This document shows, piece after piece, positions 45,306 through 57,900 of a stretch of 64,000 nucleotides of DNA (its first letter is position 1; each line of letters opens with the position of its first letter). The notes below the pieces were generated by a model, which was not told the DNA's origin, did not search any database, and was given only the letters and a program-made list of their open reading frames with translations. Position numbers and translations under genes: made by a program. Where the stretch lies: the NCBI GenBank assembly GCA_032622095.1, contig CP136068.1, positions 120,079,509-120,143,508 of the forward strand, in the 5' to 3' direction. The stretch comes from Siphonodentalium dalli (lineage: Eukaryota > Mollusca > Scaphopoda > Gadilida > Siphonodentaliidae).

Positions 45306-47193
45306 CTCCCCCGACAGAATAACTCAGCATGTGTAGTTCTAACACGAGCACATATTGTGTTGACCTCAGAGGTAGAGCATACAAATCATCACGTATACAC
45401 CTTATGTATGGTATGTCGACTGGACATGTTGAATCAGCATGTATGGAATCCTCACGTCGAATGGTTCCTAAGTTTAAACTATACACACGTAAAGCACACA
45501 ATTTCATAGCCACACATTGAAGATAACTGCGACCATATACTTCTAAAGTGTAGACATTATCATTGGCTTTAACAGACACCTCACACACACATGGTCGATG
45601 TGCCCTAACTGCTACTCCTGACATCGTGTCCATGTAAATACCAGACTGGGCGATAAATATATGGAAGATAGCCATGAACGCGATGAACGATCCCAAAATA
45701 GTTATGACACAAACGAATCGGAACCTTCCTCTGAATTTTTGTGCGGAATCAAATTGTTCTTTAACCCTTCCATTATTGCTACGTCCACATGTCACTCGCA
45801 TATGACCAAACCACCATGATGATTCACCACTCGAAACCGAATCTCCAGACATGACTCCATCCGACACGCGCTTGCCTCGTTCCGCGTTCGGTATAGCTCG
45901 ATCTTCAATTGTGGAACTCAACGGTGCTGATACAAAGAATTCTGATTTGTCTTCAACATGAATTTTCAAATTTGCACAAGTATTAGCTGATCCCAGTTCC
46001 ATACCGTTTACATGACAGAGCCAATTGGAACTTGTTTCTCCTCCAGATTTCAACAACTCGTGGTGTCCACGAATGCACAATCCAAACTGGTTCTCTAGTA
46101 ATTGAAGATTTTCACACTCCTGTTTTAATTTTGGTAGGAGTATACAATTATCGGTACCGATTAATAAGTCGATTTTTCCTGCAGGTCGTTCAACATCAAT
46201 AGGAGAAACACCACTGAATAATTTACTAATAGCAGAAAGATCAGACTCTCCAACATTTGCGGTAATCTCCTCCAACCCAAAAGCTTTCACATGCCAAACG
46301 TGTCCACGCTTATCAGTAAGAGGAATTGTGTACAGTTTGCTTCTCACCAGTTCAGTTACATTGCCGACCTTAGTGATCGTTAAGTCAACGTCACGACCCT
46401 GCAGACCAAATTCGCGTGCCATACGATGGGTCACAAGTGTCATATTAGCACCGGGATCCCAAAGTGTCCCAACCTTTCCCTGTTTACACTGGACTCGACT
46501 GAGCATCAGCATGCTTTTGCACAATAGTTCACCATCAACTATTTGAGCATTGCTATGTGATGAAACTGCCCTTGCTTTGATTCTATGAAGTGAAGGGTGG
46601 TGTAGTTCTTGGCAAGAACCGGTAGACACACCATCAACTGTTCCACATGGTTGTCTGTGCATACATTCGGTAGTTTGGTGGTTCAACATAAGACATATTT
46701 CACAGGCTCCGTTCTGTTTAACAGTCTCCAATTTCGTGCCGATATCAAGCCTGGCGAATCCTACACATGATCCGATAGCATGAGAGTCACTACAGTGATA
46801 CCAACACCTTCTGTACCTCGGTGACTGCATTTCGAAAGAGTCGGCTTGAGGATTTAATTTAGTGTTAGAACTATTTCCTCGATTAGAAGCATCTAGCGAC
46901 CCGATCTTGTCTGTGAGTTGTCGAATAATCTCTGAATTGTTGTGTATATGTTCGTTGAACGACTGAATCATGTCCGACAACTGTGAATTTTCCTTATATT
47001 GTACATCCTTTGTCAAAGTAATGACGGGTTTCCTGTCCACGTGCATGCGATTCGAATAACTTTGCATGTTCTCCATAGCGGACTTCTCCTCAATCAAAAA
47101 CTCCATGAAATCAGAAAAATCTATAGCTAAATTCCCCTTCCTGTTCCGTTGCTTCGTCAGCGTCCATTCGCGTCTCTGAATCCTTGGTAGCAA
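45286..47193 (-). pseudogene. Gag C-terminus, DUF1758-type protease and membrane-anchored tail
   Basis: An open frame of about 635 codons in phase with the gag frame, separated from it by one TGA at 47194-47196. In order: the end of the gag-like DUF1759 region (residues 1-45), a Cys/His zinc-binding region (about 130-180, CWYHC ... CEICLMLNHQTTEC), an aspartic protease with DPGAN at 246-250 (usual D[ST]G[AS]), and DLLIGTDNC near 342-350. A Ser/Gly-rich linker leads to one membrane segment (about 491-515, FVCVITILGSFIAFMAIF) and a Cys-rich tail of about 120 residues. No reverse transcriptase motif. The stop codon overlaps the start of the 3' LTR. The tail may be an envelope-like remnant joined by an internal deletion; this is inference. 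Confidence 0.75.
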
Positions 47194-47922
47194 TCATTCG
47201 ATTTGGATGGTAACTGTAGAGTTGTTCATCTCTTGTCCCAGGTTAGCTTGTTTAAGGTCAAGCCAACAGCGCTCAACTACGTCCACCATGTGTATGAAAC
47301 TAGCACTATCACCATCAGGAATATCCTCCAACAATTCGATGTCGCGAATGATAACTTCTGTGAGTTTTTCTGGCATTCCGTATCTAGAATTAAGTCTATC
47401 GATCATCTTACTGTAATCTTCATCGACTCCAAGTACTGTGGAAAGTGCCCCACCGGAAAGACAACTTTTTAGCGCAAACGGATCTTCGCCGAAGTTAGGA
47501 ACCATGTGTCTGCTAAAATCTCGTAGAAAACTAGGGTAGTCTCGAATATTTCCTGAAAACATTGGTGGGTCCAGTTTCTTAATTTTCAATCCATGTATGG
47601 AGCTGCTAGCAGGTTCATTTTTAATATTTCTTTCAAAAGATGCCAGTCGCCTTAGAACGAGACCTTTAGCATTGCAAAGGTCCATATATAAACGGTCCAT
47701 GTCATCATGAAGAACGTTAGCTTTATCACCATCTGGAACTACGCTGAGAATTTGATCCGTTTTGTCATCCAACGTACTGTATGCAGTAACCAATTGTCCA
47801 AGAACGTCCTCAAGCAATTCCTTATTCGAATTTTCTTGAATCTCATGTAGTGTATTGGAAATTCGAACGAATTTTGATTTGGCAAGTCCCCGTTGTTTTA
47901 ATCTCTTTTCGTGGTCTTCCAT
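47194..47922 (-). CDS. Gag, DUF1759-type (BEL/Pao)
   Basis: 242 codons from the ATG at 47922. An N-terminal helical region is followed by the DUF1759 signature (KIKKLDPPMFSGNIRDYPSF, LKSCLSGGALSTV, RLNSRYGMPEKL). This is the structural protein that packages the element RNA. The TGA at its end falls in the middle of the conserved region, and the frame continues directly into the next ORF, so it is more likely a disabling mutation than a natural gag end. Confidence 0.78.
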   Translation of the reverse strand: MEDHEKRLKQRGLAKSKFVRISNTLHEIQENSNKELLEDVLGQLVTAYSTLDDKTDQILSVVPDGDKANVLHDDMDRLYMDLCNAKGLVLRRLASFERNIKNEPASSSIHGLKIKKLDPPMFSGNIRDYPSFLRDFSRHMVPNFGEDPFALKSCLSGGALSTVLGVDEDYSKMIDRLNSRYGMPEKLTEVIIRDIELLEDIPDGDSASFIHMVDVVERCWLDLKQANLGQEMNNSTVTIQIE

Positions 47923-47936
47923 CCCTCGTGTTGAAA

Positions 47937-48909
47937 TGTTTCGTACGGTTGGGCCAAATGCAAGACGCCAAGGTTGTTAAACAATTTTATTGTTTCAACC
48001 TGTAATAGAAAAACACATATTAGTACTATGTCACATGTAAATGGATATATCCACATGCATGGGATATATGGAAATACATAATGCACAAAGCACGTCCGTA
48101 CGGATGCGACCAAATGCTACAGAATGCAAATTCAATAAATAGCAACTAAGAAAGAATACACAAGGAAGACGTTAAATGCAACTATCCGAACGAGACACTT
48201 TACATGTATAATACGAACACAATGGTATAAACGTGTGGTCCTCCCAAACTATAAACACACCACAATTGAAATCAACTTATCAAATACTATACAGTATACC
48301 ACAACAAATGTCACTAAAGAACATAGATGTATGCATCCCAATAGCACGGTGTCATATGAAGATAGAAACCAGCCGGGTGAATTATCATCAAAATCGATAG
48401 TATTCCAATCATTATCTGATTATCAGCTGAGTAAGCAAATGAAACAGAATCAATATCATTCACTCATGGTCTGTCTGGTATTCTAAGTATGCATTCGTAA
48501 CACTTACACGTTGGCGGGCATATTTGTGGCCGATATGAGTAGGAAAGTATGAAAGTTGTGTTCGAATTCAGTTGTCGACGGTGAAGGCGCGAAAGTTTGA
48601 GCGTGTATCGTTCAGTTCGAAAATGTGGTCTTTACCAACGGTACCCACAACAACGCTAGCGATTTCAACGTAGTGATATGACATTCATTGAGCGTGAATC
48701 AGATCCACGTCTATTACACTTGTACGAATCCACATATAATTACATTGTTGATCCACAGTCGAAATCGTTATGACTCCCATCACTCTCACAGCTATATACA
48801 TATCGATTGCATCTGAACAGTATTGGAATATTCAATGTCAGGAATGAAGGATTTGATTTCCGAGGAAATTCGGTCACAGTTGAATCACACTATATCACCG
48901 CGTGATACA
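47937..48909 (-). repeat. 5' LTR (973 bp)
   Basis: Promoter-end LTR of the element. Same termini as the 3' LTR and lacks the 400-bp segment. It is followed on the + strand by a C16 tract and then host sequence. Confidence 0.85.
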
Positions 48910-49350
48910 CCCCCCCCCCCCCCCCGGAAATATTGCTGATTGTTGACAATGCATCGGAAAGCTCTCGGCGATAAAGAGCTGTCCAATGAATGGCAACAAG
49001 CCATATTTCCGACTAAATCCTGAAAAGTTTCCTTTAAAGATGCATAATCTGATTAAGCGCCCCTCAATTAATATTTATTTGGATTCGGGGGGGGTGGTAA
49101 AAATATTTGATTCGAGTCGAGGAACCCACCTTTCAAAGCTCAAAGTTATTAGATGACGATTTTTTTAAATCTGTTATTTTCCACAATCGAGACTCATTAG
49201 TGGCCCAGTAAAAAGTCGACGAGCCGATTTGAGTACCTTTAATTATATGTTGTGGTTAATGGGCCATATACTGTGGGCATCACTGTATATGTATAGGCAT
49301 TATTTCGTGTGTTAAATTAGTAAATTTCGTTATAATATAATATTATTTAT
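48910..49350. repeat. Local tandem duplication, copy 1 right part
   Basis: From GGAAATATTGCTGATTGTTG it parallels 50098-50690. It contains a palindromic-MITE relic (48949-49030) and a short TTAA MITE (TTAA 49034-49037, TTAA 49239-49242). Confidence 0.8.
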
Positions 49351-49829
49351 TTGTTTATGGTGCCTTGATATACGGTTTTTAATAACAACATATTATTAAG
49401 ATACTATAATTCATCACCGTTTGGAACGTCTCACGTCTGTGTCTCAGAAGGTGGCCATCGAGCACCGGTAATAGAACATTGCTGAATTCATAGAAACATT
49501 TCCCCCGTTTCGATCCCAGAATGCAACAAAATTCAAACTAAGATATAGAGTTATTCTCCTTCCATTGAAAATAATACACTTTGTTGACTCGTCCATGGCT
49601 CAATAGACTTTGTAATGCATGTCCATATGAAATTTAAGCACAGAAAACACGTCGGTAGCTCAACAAAACCATAATATTCACAGTTTATTACACCGGGAGA
49701 AAAAGATTATAATACAATGTTTTGGAGCTTACTCTTTCAAATGGTATATACTATGGCATGTATTTTATACAATGTGATCTGGGGGTTCGAGAAATTAAGT
49801 GGGCCATTAAGGATGCCATCCACAATTAG
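49351..49829. other. Non-genic spacer between local duplicates
   Basis: AT-rich, no supportable gene or repeat. Confidence 0.45.
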
Positions 49830-50690
49830 AGGTTTCTGGTGCTTTTCCTTAAGCTCACCCGATTGGCATTCCATCCGAATGGTTATTTATAACATTTAAC
49901 ACTCTCTGTCTACCGTATCTTGCTATTTTCACCGTTTTCATATAACTTTGGGGTGGGTCCCTAATTGCCCTTGAAAAAACACTTGTGTTGGGTGGTGGGT
50001 GTCCGAGATCGGAATTGAAAAAGACTTGCCTTCCCGGGGTGGTGGGTCCCAAAATAAAAATCAACCTTATATCCTGAAATTTTTATCCTAGCCCGCTCCG
50101 GAAATATTGCTGATTGTTGCCAATCCATAAAATCCTGAAAAGTTTCACTTAAAGATGCATAATCTGATTAAGCGCCCCTCAATTAATATTTATTTGGATT
50201 CGGGGGGGGGGGGTAAATATTTGATTCGAGACGAGGAACCCACCTTTCAAAGCTCAAAGTTATTAGATGACGATTTTTGAAATCTATTAATTTCCCCCAT
50301 CGAGACTCATTAGTGGCCCAGTAAAAAGTCGACGAGCCGACGGTCTCGGATCAAATTGCGTGAAGATGGATAACTCTAAAATTAAGAGGCTTTGTGTTTG
50401 ATAACAAGGCCAAATTTCGTCGAGCAACATATTGATAAATAACACGTTTCGGACAATTTTATAATATAGTTTACAGTAACTGTTGTTGGCATTATTTTTG
50501 GGCAATTAATCGATTCTGATAACTGAAGCGGCATTTCTTAAAATGTTGTTGTTGTTGTTGTAATCTGATTATATGGGGACCATTGAATCGATTTGAGTAC
50601 CTTTAATTATACGTTGTGGTTAATGTACCATATACTGTGGGCATCACTGTATAAGTAGGCATTATTTCGTGTGTTAAATTAGTAAATATT
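49830..50690. repeat. Local tandem duplication, copy 2 (without the LTR element)
   Basis: Aligns to 43635-43921 plus 48910-49330. The junction TCCTAGCCCGCTCCGGAAATA near 50086-50106 is the unoccupied site. It includes a full-length TTAA MITE at 50149-50606, of which copy 1 has a shortened form. Confidence 0.82.
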
Positions 50691-50797
50691 ATATATATAA
50701 TACGACAACTTGTAGAAATACGTATATTAGATTCATTTAACAGCACTGCATTTAAAGAGCAGATCCACGCGGGAAATATATTTGCATGCTTTGGTAT

Positions 50798-51276
50798 TTA
50801 AAGGTACTAAATCCGATCAGACGCTCCTAAATTACTATTTCTTTGGCTTCGGCGGTAAAAAAAATATTTTATTCGAGTCGAGTAAGTTGAGGAACCCACC
50901 TATCAAAGGTTAGAGTGATCAGATATCGATTTTTGAAGTTTTCTATTTCTCGATATATGTGATAATATGTGGCCCAGAAACACGTGGTCAAACGGAGGGT
51001 CTCGGACAAAATTGCGGATGAAGATGGATAACTCTAAAATCAAGTGGTAATACGGTCAAATTCCGTGATACTTTAGTGATAATACGGCCATATTTTGTTG
51101 AACAAAATGTTGATAAATAACAAGTTTTGGGAAATTTTATACCATAGTTGACAGTCAACATTATTGTTTTTGCAATAAATCGATTCAGATACTAGTAACT
51201 AAAGCGTATTTTGAAGAAATGTTGTTGTTGTATCTTGATGATGGTATGGGGATCGTCTGATCTTGAGTACCTTTAA
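50798..51276. mobile_element. TTAA MITE upstream of copy B
   Basis: TTAA 50798-50801 and 51273-51276; ends AGGTACTAAATCCGATCAG and TCTTGAGTACCT. It lies about 380 bp before the copy B start codon. Confidence 0.82.
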
Positions 51277-51381
51277 GTCGTTTTCGACCGAAGTCCGGGT
51301 AGGATTGTCGGACTGCACTTTGCAGACCTCTTCACCCTTCGTTGATGTGACGTCCACAACACCCACCATCATATTGACCAT
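51277..51381 (-). CDS. Possible divergent coding exon cut by a MITE
   Basis: A minus-strand frame from ATG at 51381 gives about 35 residues (MVNMMVGVVDVTSTKGEEV...) with balanced composition, reaching the MITE at 51276. It could be a first exon of a gene divergent from copy B, or chance. No partner exon was found. Confidence 0.2.
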
Positions 51382-51408
51382 TTCTCACATACAGTCATCC
51401 ACAGTGGC

Positions 51409-51416
51409 TTATAAAG
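51409..51416 (+). promoter_or_regulatory. Possible TATA box of copy B
   Basis: TTATAAAG about 236 bp upstream of the copy B ATG, in the MITE-free stretch 51277-51651. Position alone supports it; no initiator was identified. Confidence 0.25.
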
Positions 51417-51651
51417 GGTCGCCGTTCTAGCTATATTTAGATAGGCTAAACTCTCGATACTGATTGGGTGGCTTTTAATAACCCAGACTTTTCTGTCTAA
51501 AAATAGACATTACACTGAGCTTTATATGAACAGGACTAAAGTTATTCAAAAATTATTGCATACACACTGTGTACTGAGTTCGGCGAAATTTAGCACCAAC
51601 GACTTTTAACATTAAATACGTTCATTTGGAGTAAAAAGCTCTCAACATAAA

Positions 51652-51870
51652 ATGGCAACCGTTGACGTTTACGTAAAGCTCCCAACAGGGAAAACCACGA
51701 GTGTTGAAATGTCGCATACAAACACAGTCGGGGATATCGCAAATGAAATAGCAAAGTCTGAAAAACTGAATCGCGAACACATTCGGCTGAAATATCAAGG
51801 GAAAGTACTGAAAACAACGCACAGCATCAGCTATCTCGGAATAAGGGCGGAAACCATTCTCAAATGTGAG
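51652..51870 (+). CDS. Copy B exon 1, first ubiquitin-like domain
   Basis: 73 codons from ATG to TGTGAG|GTGAGT. It aligns with ubiquitin over its whole length (beta strands VDVYVKL and TTSVEM, helix GDIANEIAKSEKL, strand IRLKYQGKVL). Confidence 0.88.
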
Positions 51871-54800
51871 GTGAGTACAATTAGCGCGCGTGCATGCGCA
51901 TTATATACAGGCGCATTATATACGAACGTTATGTTATAACAGTGATGAGTCTAGCCGGTCTCCGTTATGGGAGTTGGGGGGGGGGGGCTCCACCTTAGAA
52001 TTTCCAATTACATGCACCAACCTTGAATCAGACACAAATTTACTAACACGGGAAGTTCGTTTACCCATGGTTGCTTTATTTTCCAACTACCTCAGACATT
52101 CATATAAATGTCCAACCTGCATGACACCCCCTTATAGGTTGAACATTTCCCAACTGATAGCCATTTCAATCCAACAGTTTGAATTAGACCGAATGTAAAA
52201 AATATATATGTAACTTCTGGTCTACAAACAACACATTGCACACTAAATAGGTATGGCAAGCCGTTTTCACATTTTCGAATTATTGCACTGAGGTACAAAT
52301 AGCGAACTTTACTCAAGTCCAAATACCACATAATTATGAATTCGGCGAGGAATTCTACTTAAGGGGGAGACGTACGTGTTGCATAAATCTAGTCCAAGTC
52401 TTCTCGTACTAAAACCAGCTAAGATATTGGGATGGAGATAAATACCAGCATCTCCATCCCAATATCTTAGCTGGGTTTAGTACGAGAAGACTTGGACTAG
52501 CATAAATCCAGCCAAAAATGGCAAGATATTTTCAACAAAGAATTTCTCTGGATCTATATAGCAAAAAAACCTTGAGTTTCACATATCATCATCTGCATAT
52601 AATTGTATGTAGAATCTGAGCAATTATTAAGAGACAACAAAAACATTGGATTTTAATACATTTGAGAGGTTGAAAAAAGTTGAGGGTTGAAAAATCTGAT
52701 TATATGGGAACCATTGAATCGGATTGAGTACATTTAACAATATGGCCGAATTCCAGTTGATATCAACATTTGCTTTCATTGTGCTGGAATATTTGTGACT
52801 ATTTTATTCTTTATTATAATATATATATGGGGGTATGATGCTATTCTATGCAATTACAAAATCTAACTCAACATTATGATACAAATGAAGCCTCCTATCA
52901 TAGAGCCAAGACAATAAGCAATTTGGTGAGTATATAAGCTTTGTGTGGAATTATTAATTATTCTAGCAGTTCTTGGTACCGAAAGGGACGAAAAATAAAA
53001 TAATATTTTCAACCTCTCAAATGTATTAAAATCAATTGTTTTGTTGTCTCTTCACAATTGCTCAGATGCTATATACAACGAAGATGATGATATGAGAAAT
53101 TCATGATTTTTTTTGCCAGATAGATCAGGATAGATCCAGAGAAATTATTTGTTCAAAATCTCTTGCCATTTTTGGCTGGATCTATGCAAAAGGTGCGTCT
53201 CCCACTCAAGTACAACTATTTCACTTACGTACTTCGTAAAATATATTATAATATTCATTTCCACATTTCCTGCATACAATATAATGGCAGGGGTTTCCCG
53301 CCTGTTCGAGATGGGAAAACGACTTGTTTACACAAACAGCTGACTGCGACTTCCGCATTCCATTGGACTAGTCCATTCTCCTGGTAATTTTATCTGGGTG
53401 GCTCATGTGCCTGAACATGCAAATACATCAGCATTACAGCTTATCTATGGAACTTTTCAAGATTTTTCTCTATCTTAACTCTATTGTTTGATTACTTCGA
53501 CAATTTATATATAATCAATTCTCTCACGAAACACACAACATTATTGTCAGTAGTGTGCCTGACACCCTTCACCAAGACGAGGTCACTTTGTGCAACTTTC
53601 GGACCATGAGAGACAACTCTATTGCGTAATTAGCTTCGAGCTGCAATGTGCAGTTCGCTCCCCTGGTACGCTGGTGTGTTCGAAAGTTTGCCAAAATGTT
53701 GTGTCCACAGTCAGTGTCAATTCGCTCAATGCGTCTTTAATGTAATGCATCAAATTGCCGAACGTGGCACTTTCCGAAGAAACATAAAAAAAACTCTCAA
53801 ATTATCAGTTCTTGGCTGACTGCATTAAAGGCACGTAAGGCCTTAATTGTCGAAAATATTCATATTTGTTCCAAACACTGTAAACAGAAAAACATTAAAA
53901 CGCATACAGTTTCGTTCATATATACCATGACCATCGCGTAAACAGCATGTTATCGTAAATACCTATTATATTTTACCTAAGCAAGAGCCTGATTGTGTTG
54001 CAGAATACCGCACAATGCTACTGGCTAATCAAACACAAATGTCATAAACGCTCTTTATTAGTTCCATATCAGGAATTCACCAACAAATAACGCTCTTTAT
54101 GTTTACCATCATAATATAAACAAACGCCAGAAAAGTAACTTTTTATGCGTTTGTTTACATAACAATGGTCAAACATATGACAATAACATACTGTTTATGT
54201 GATATTTCTTATTTGTATACATACAAAGTCTATCTACATTTTGATGTTCTTTCTGTTTGTAGCGGTTTTTGACGGGTGGAGATATTTTCACAGGATACCC
54301 ACCGCCAAGGCCAACCGTACCTTTAAGCATTTGCTTTAATTTTAACCGACGCGACAGATATATAGACATCAGGAAATAAATTCTGCCGTGCAAGGAACCG
54401 AATCTGAATATCACGTATAACTTATATACCTCTGAGGTTTTGTGAGGAAAATCCATTATGATATACATGTACCACCTAAACTGTATTGATGCATATATAT
54501 TATGTTACACAAATAACATGGAATTTAGCCTTAGCTTCTACTAACTGTTCGGTAACATGGAATTTAGTCTTTGCTTCTGCTAACTGTTTAATACTATATT
54601 TCGGTCGAAACTGAACTGCCCATCTTGAATTTGCAATTCCAGATCATACGCCCTCAAAATGTCAACATATTATTGAAGTTGCCTGCGGGAAAGTGCATTT
54701 CGCTCAACGGGATACAGAATGTTTCGAAAGTTAAAGACATCAAACAGCGAATTGAGGACGTCGAGGATGTTAAGATCGACGAACAGAAATTGAAGGTACA

Positions 54801-54871
54801 GTTAATATATACAGACAATTTAGTCTCACTTAAAGATGGACTCTCTTTCCAAATCTTTCACCACTCACTCA

Positions 54872-54931
<60 letters not shown>

Positions 54932-57900
54932 TTATCACTCCCCCTCTCTCTCTCTCTCTCTCTCACCATCACCCTTAACTCCCGTATTACAATGTTATAC
55001 CCATATCTCAATCTTAAAGATGTAAATACATTCCAATCAAACAAGACTATATATACCGTCTGCTTTACCTCAAGTGATATTTCTGTCACTTGAGGTAACA
55101 TTTATTCCACGAGGAGAGGACTTTAATAAAGCATTTTGCTTGTTGTCCAATCCTCTTCCTAAATCTCTATGTATCTACATGTGTATTGTGTGTGTGATAT
55201 GTTTGATTTTTGAAATAAATATTGTTTACACCAAATCTTTCCTATCTCTTTCCAAACACGTTTTATATAGTTTCCGGGACATACAATAATAAAATATGAA
55301 TCGAAGACCCTTGTCCTGAAACGCTTCTATGAGTTAATATTGATTTTATTTCGAATTTTCTAGTATAATATATATATGTATATACTCATACAATCTATTT
55401 GGTACATTTTACGACCCGCGTTCGTTCGGAGCATAGCATGCTACCTAAAATTGGTCCCCAAAACAATTGTCCCAATTTATTGTCACAATATAAGAAAATA
55501 TCGTTATAAAATCAATGTTAATTGATATATAGAAGCGTTTCTTGACAGGACAGCGTGTCTTTGATAATAATTATTATGTTATACCCCGGAAACTATTTAA
55601 TGCCTATGTAGGAAGAGATAGATCATCTTTAATATAAAGATCCCAATGTGATACTAACGTACAATAATTTCTCTAAACTTGTAACTAACACTAATAGATG
55701 CCAGTATATACATGCCCTATTTACTCTGGTTGAGCCACCTGGCCCCTCCGGACCATATAATTTTTTGCTACCAACGTTTCAGAATAGATTTGACCTTTTT
55801 CAGTTTGGCGGGAGGTATTTACAAAACAACACGATGGTGATGGACGCAGGGCTAACGGAAGAATCTACGATTGAGCTAGAAATAGTTGACGATTCCCCGG
55901 CCGACGAAACTTCTCTGTCGGCTGACGCATGTGCAGGTATTTAGTATATTATATTATAATCGCACATCCTCTGCATTCAAACAATTAGCTCCCGTATAGG
56001 AATCAGTAGATTTTGCCATACGGTTAACGTGAACGTTTCCGATGTTCAAAAACCAATAACTGGAGTCGACACTTCAGTTATTATTGTAATTGCCATGGCT
56101 GATGAACGAAACGCCTACGTCACTCCAAGCTCGCTGTGTGTTGTTATTGGGAGACAATTGGAATTTGAACACTATGCAACTTACATATTCTCTTGGTAGT
56201 TTTTAAAAGTTGTTCAAATGATTAATGTTCTATTAAAACATACTGGTATGTGATTATAAGGAATGACTTGCAGATCGATTGCGGCCATTGGTTTTGACCG
56301 GCAGAGTAATTAAACAAAGTTCGTGTGAATCTCATCGGGATTACTCGGCCGCGGTCAACATCCAATGACACCAAATATATCTGCAAGTCAATTTTTAAAT
56401 AGGGTTCTCTATATGAATTGGTCAGTACTATATAAACTTCTACATGACGGTGTAATTTACAAGATACTAACAATGGGTGATAATTCATTGTTGCTTTGGC
56501 CCGGGGGGGGGGGGGGGGGGGGGGGTGTCGGGGTGGTGTCGTGAATATTCCAGAAAATTGTGGAAATATATACGGCTTATGATTGTATGGGCTAATTTTG
56601 TCACCCTCTGTCATAATAGGTGGTGTGTTGTATTGTGTAAGATTATTTCACTCCTCATAGTGCCCTTCGTTGAATATTTCAGGAACAAATCACTGTTTTT
56701 GGAAAACTCGGCAAGACGAAAATTCAAAAAGCACAAGTGCTCGGAATGTTTTTGTTAAAGGTACTCAATCCGATTAAGCACCCCTAAATTAATATTTCTT
56801 TGGCTTCGGGGGTAAAAATTGTTTGATTCGAGTCGAGGAACCCACCCATCAAATCTCAGAGTGGTCAGATATCGATGTTTGAAGTTTGTTAATTTTTGGA
56901 GATGTGGACCAGAACCACGTGCTCAAACAGACAAATTTCGGGTGTAAGATGGATAAATATAAAATCAAGTGGTTATTATTGTTAATAGTAACCACTTGAT
57001 TTTCGAGTTATCCATCTTACAACCGCAATTTGTCCGTTTGAGTACGTGGTTCTGGTCCACATCTCCAAAAATTAACTAACTTCAAAAATCGATATCTGAT
57101 CACTCTGAGCTTTTATGGGTGGGTTCCTAGACTCGAATCGAATATTTTTAACCACCAAAGCCAAAGAAATAGTAATTTAGGAGCATATAATCGGATTGAG
57201 TACCTTTAAGTTAGTTTAGTATATATAATTCTATATACCCAGTATACTCATATTTCTTGTGAGCTTTTTTAGTTCGTCCGTACTACTATGTACATAGCTC
57301 TATATATAAGTATGTATAAACATGCACCTTCTGTTAATATAAACGGTTGTGTTTCTAAATTTCAGCTCCGACTCAAGTTGCCATTGAATTAACAGAAGAT
57401 AAGAAAGAGGTGAGGTTATATGCAAGTTCTGAGATTCATTATATTATCATCAAAAATGTGCGTAGTAGCCTACATGTCTCTTGGAGCCCCCTGTGGCCCA
57501 GTTGATATGATGCATGGCGCATTGGCCAACATAATTCGTCCAGTGACGACGAACTCAAACTATCAGATAAACACCATCCTAGATTTCATACACAAACACT
57601 AATGCCCTAAATAATCGACCCCTTAACCACAGCAAAATTATGGGTAATTTTTCAGGATTTAGTCGGAAATATGGCTTGTTGCCATTCATCGGAAAGCTCT
57701 CAGTGAGAGCTTTCCGATGAATGGCAATAAGCCATATTTCCGACTAAATCCTGAAAAATTACCCATAATTCTGCTGTGGTTAAGGAGTCGATTATTTTTG
57801 GCAATACTGTATAGAATCCCACAAACAGGTCAAAAGATACCAATAACTTAATATTCATATCTCTCAAGTTCTCAATGGTGGCAGTGCTTGTGCTGCACAT

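Larger units (their letters stand above)
43922..48909 (-). mobile_element. BEL/Pao-type LTR retroelement, internally deleted
   Basis: LTRs at 43922-45305 and 47937-48909 both begin TGTATCACGCGG and end CGTACGAAACA on the minus strand (TG...CA). A polypurine tract (GGGGGAG) directly precedes the 3' LTR. The 2.6-kb interior codes gag and an aspartic protease only; reverse transcriptase, RNase H and integrase are missing. Both flanks are poly-C, so any short target duplication is CCCC(C). The leader between the 5' LTR and gag ATG is just 14 bp, leaving little room for a standard primer-binding site. It would depend on other elements for movement. Confidence 0.88.

Noticed and set aside
54836-55101. 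Ser/Leu-rich and Arg/Glu-rich frames
   Set aside because: They are translations of the CT microsatellite.
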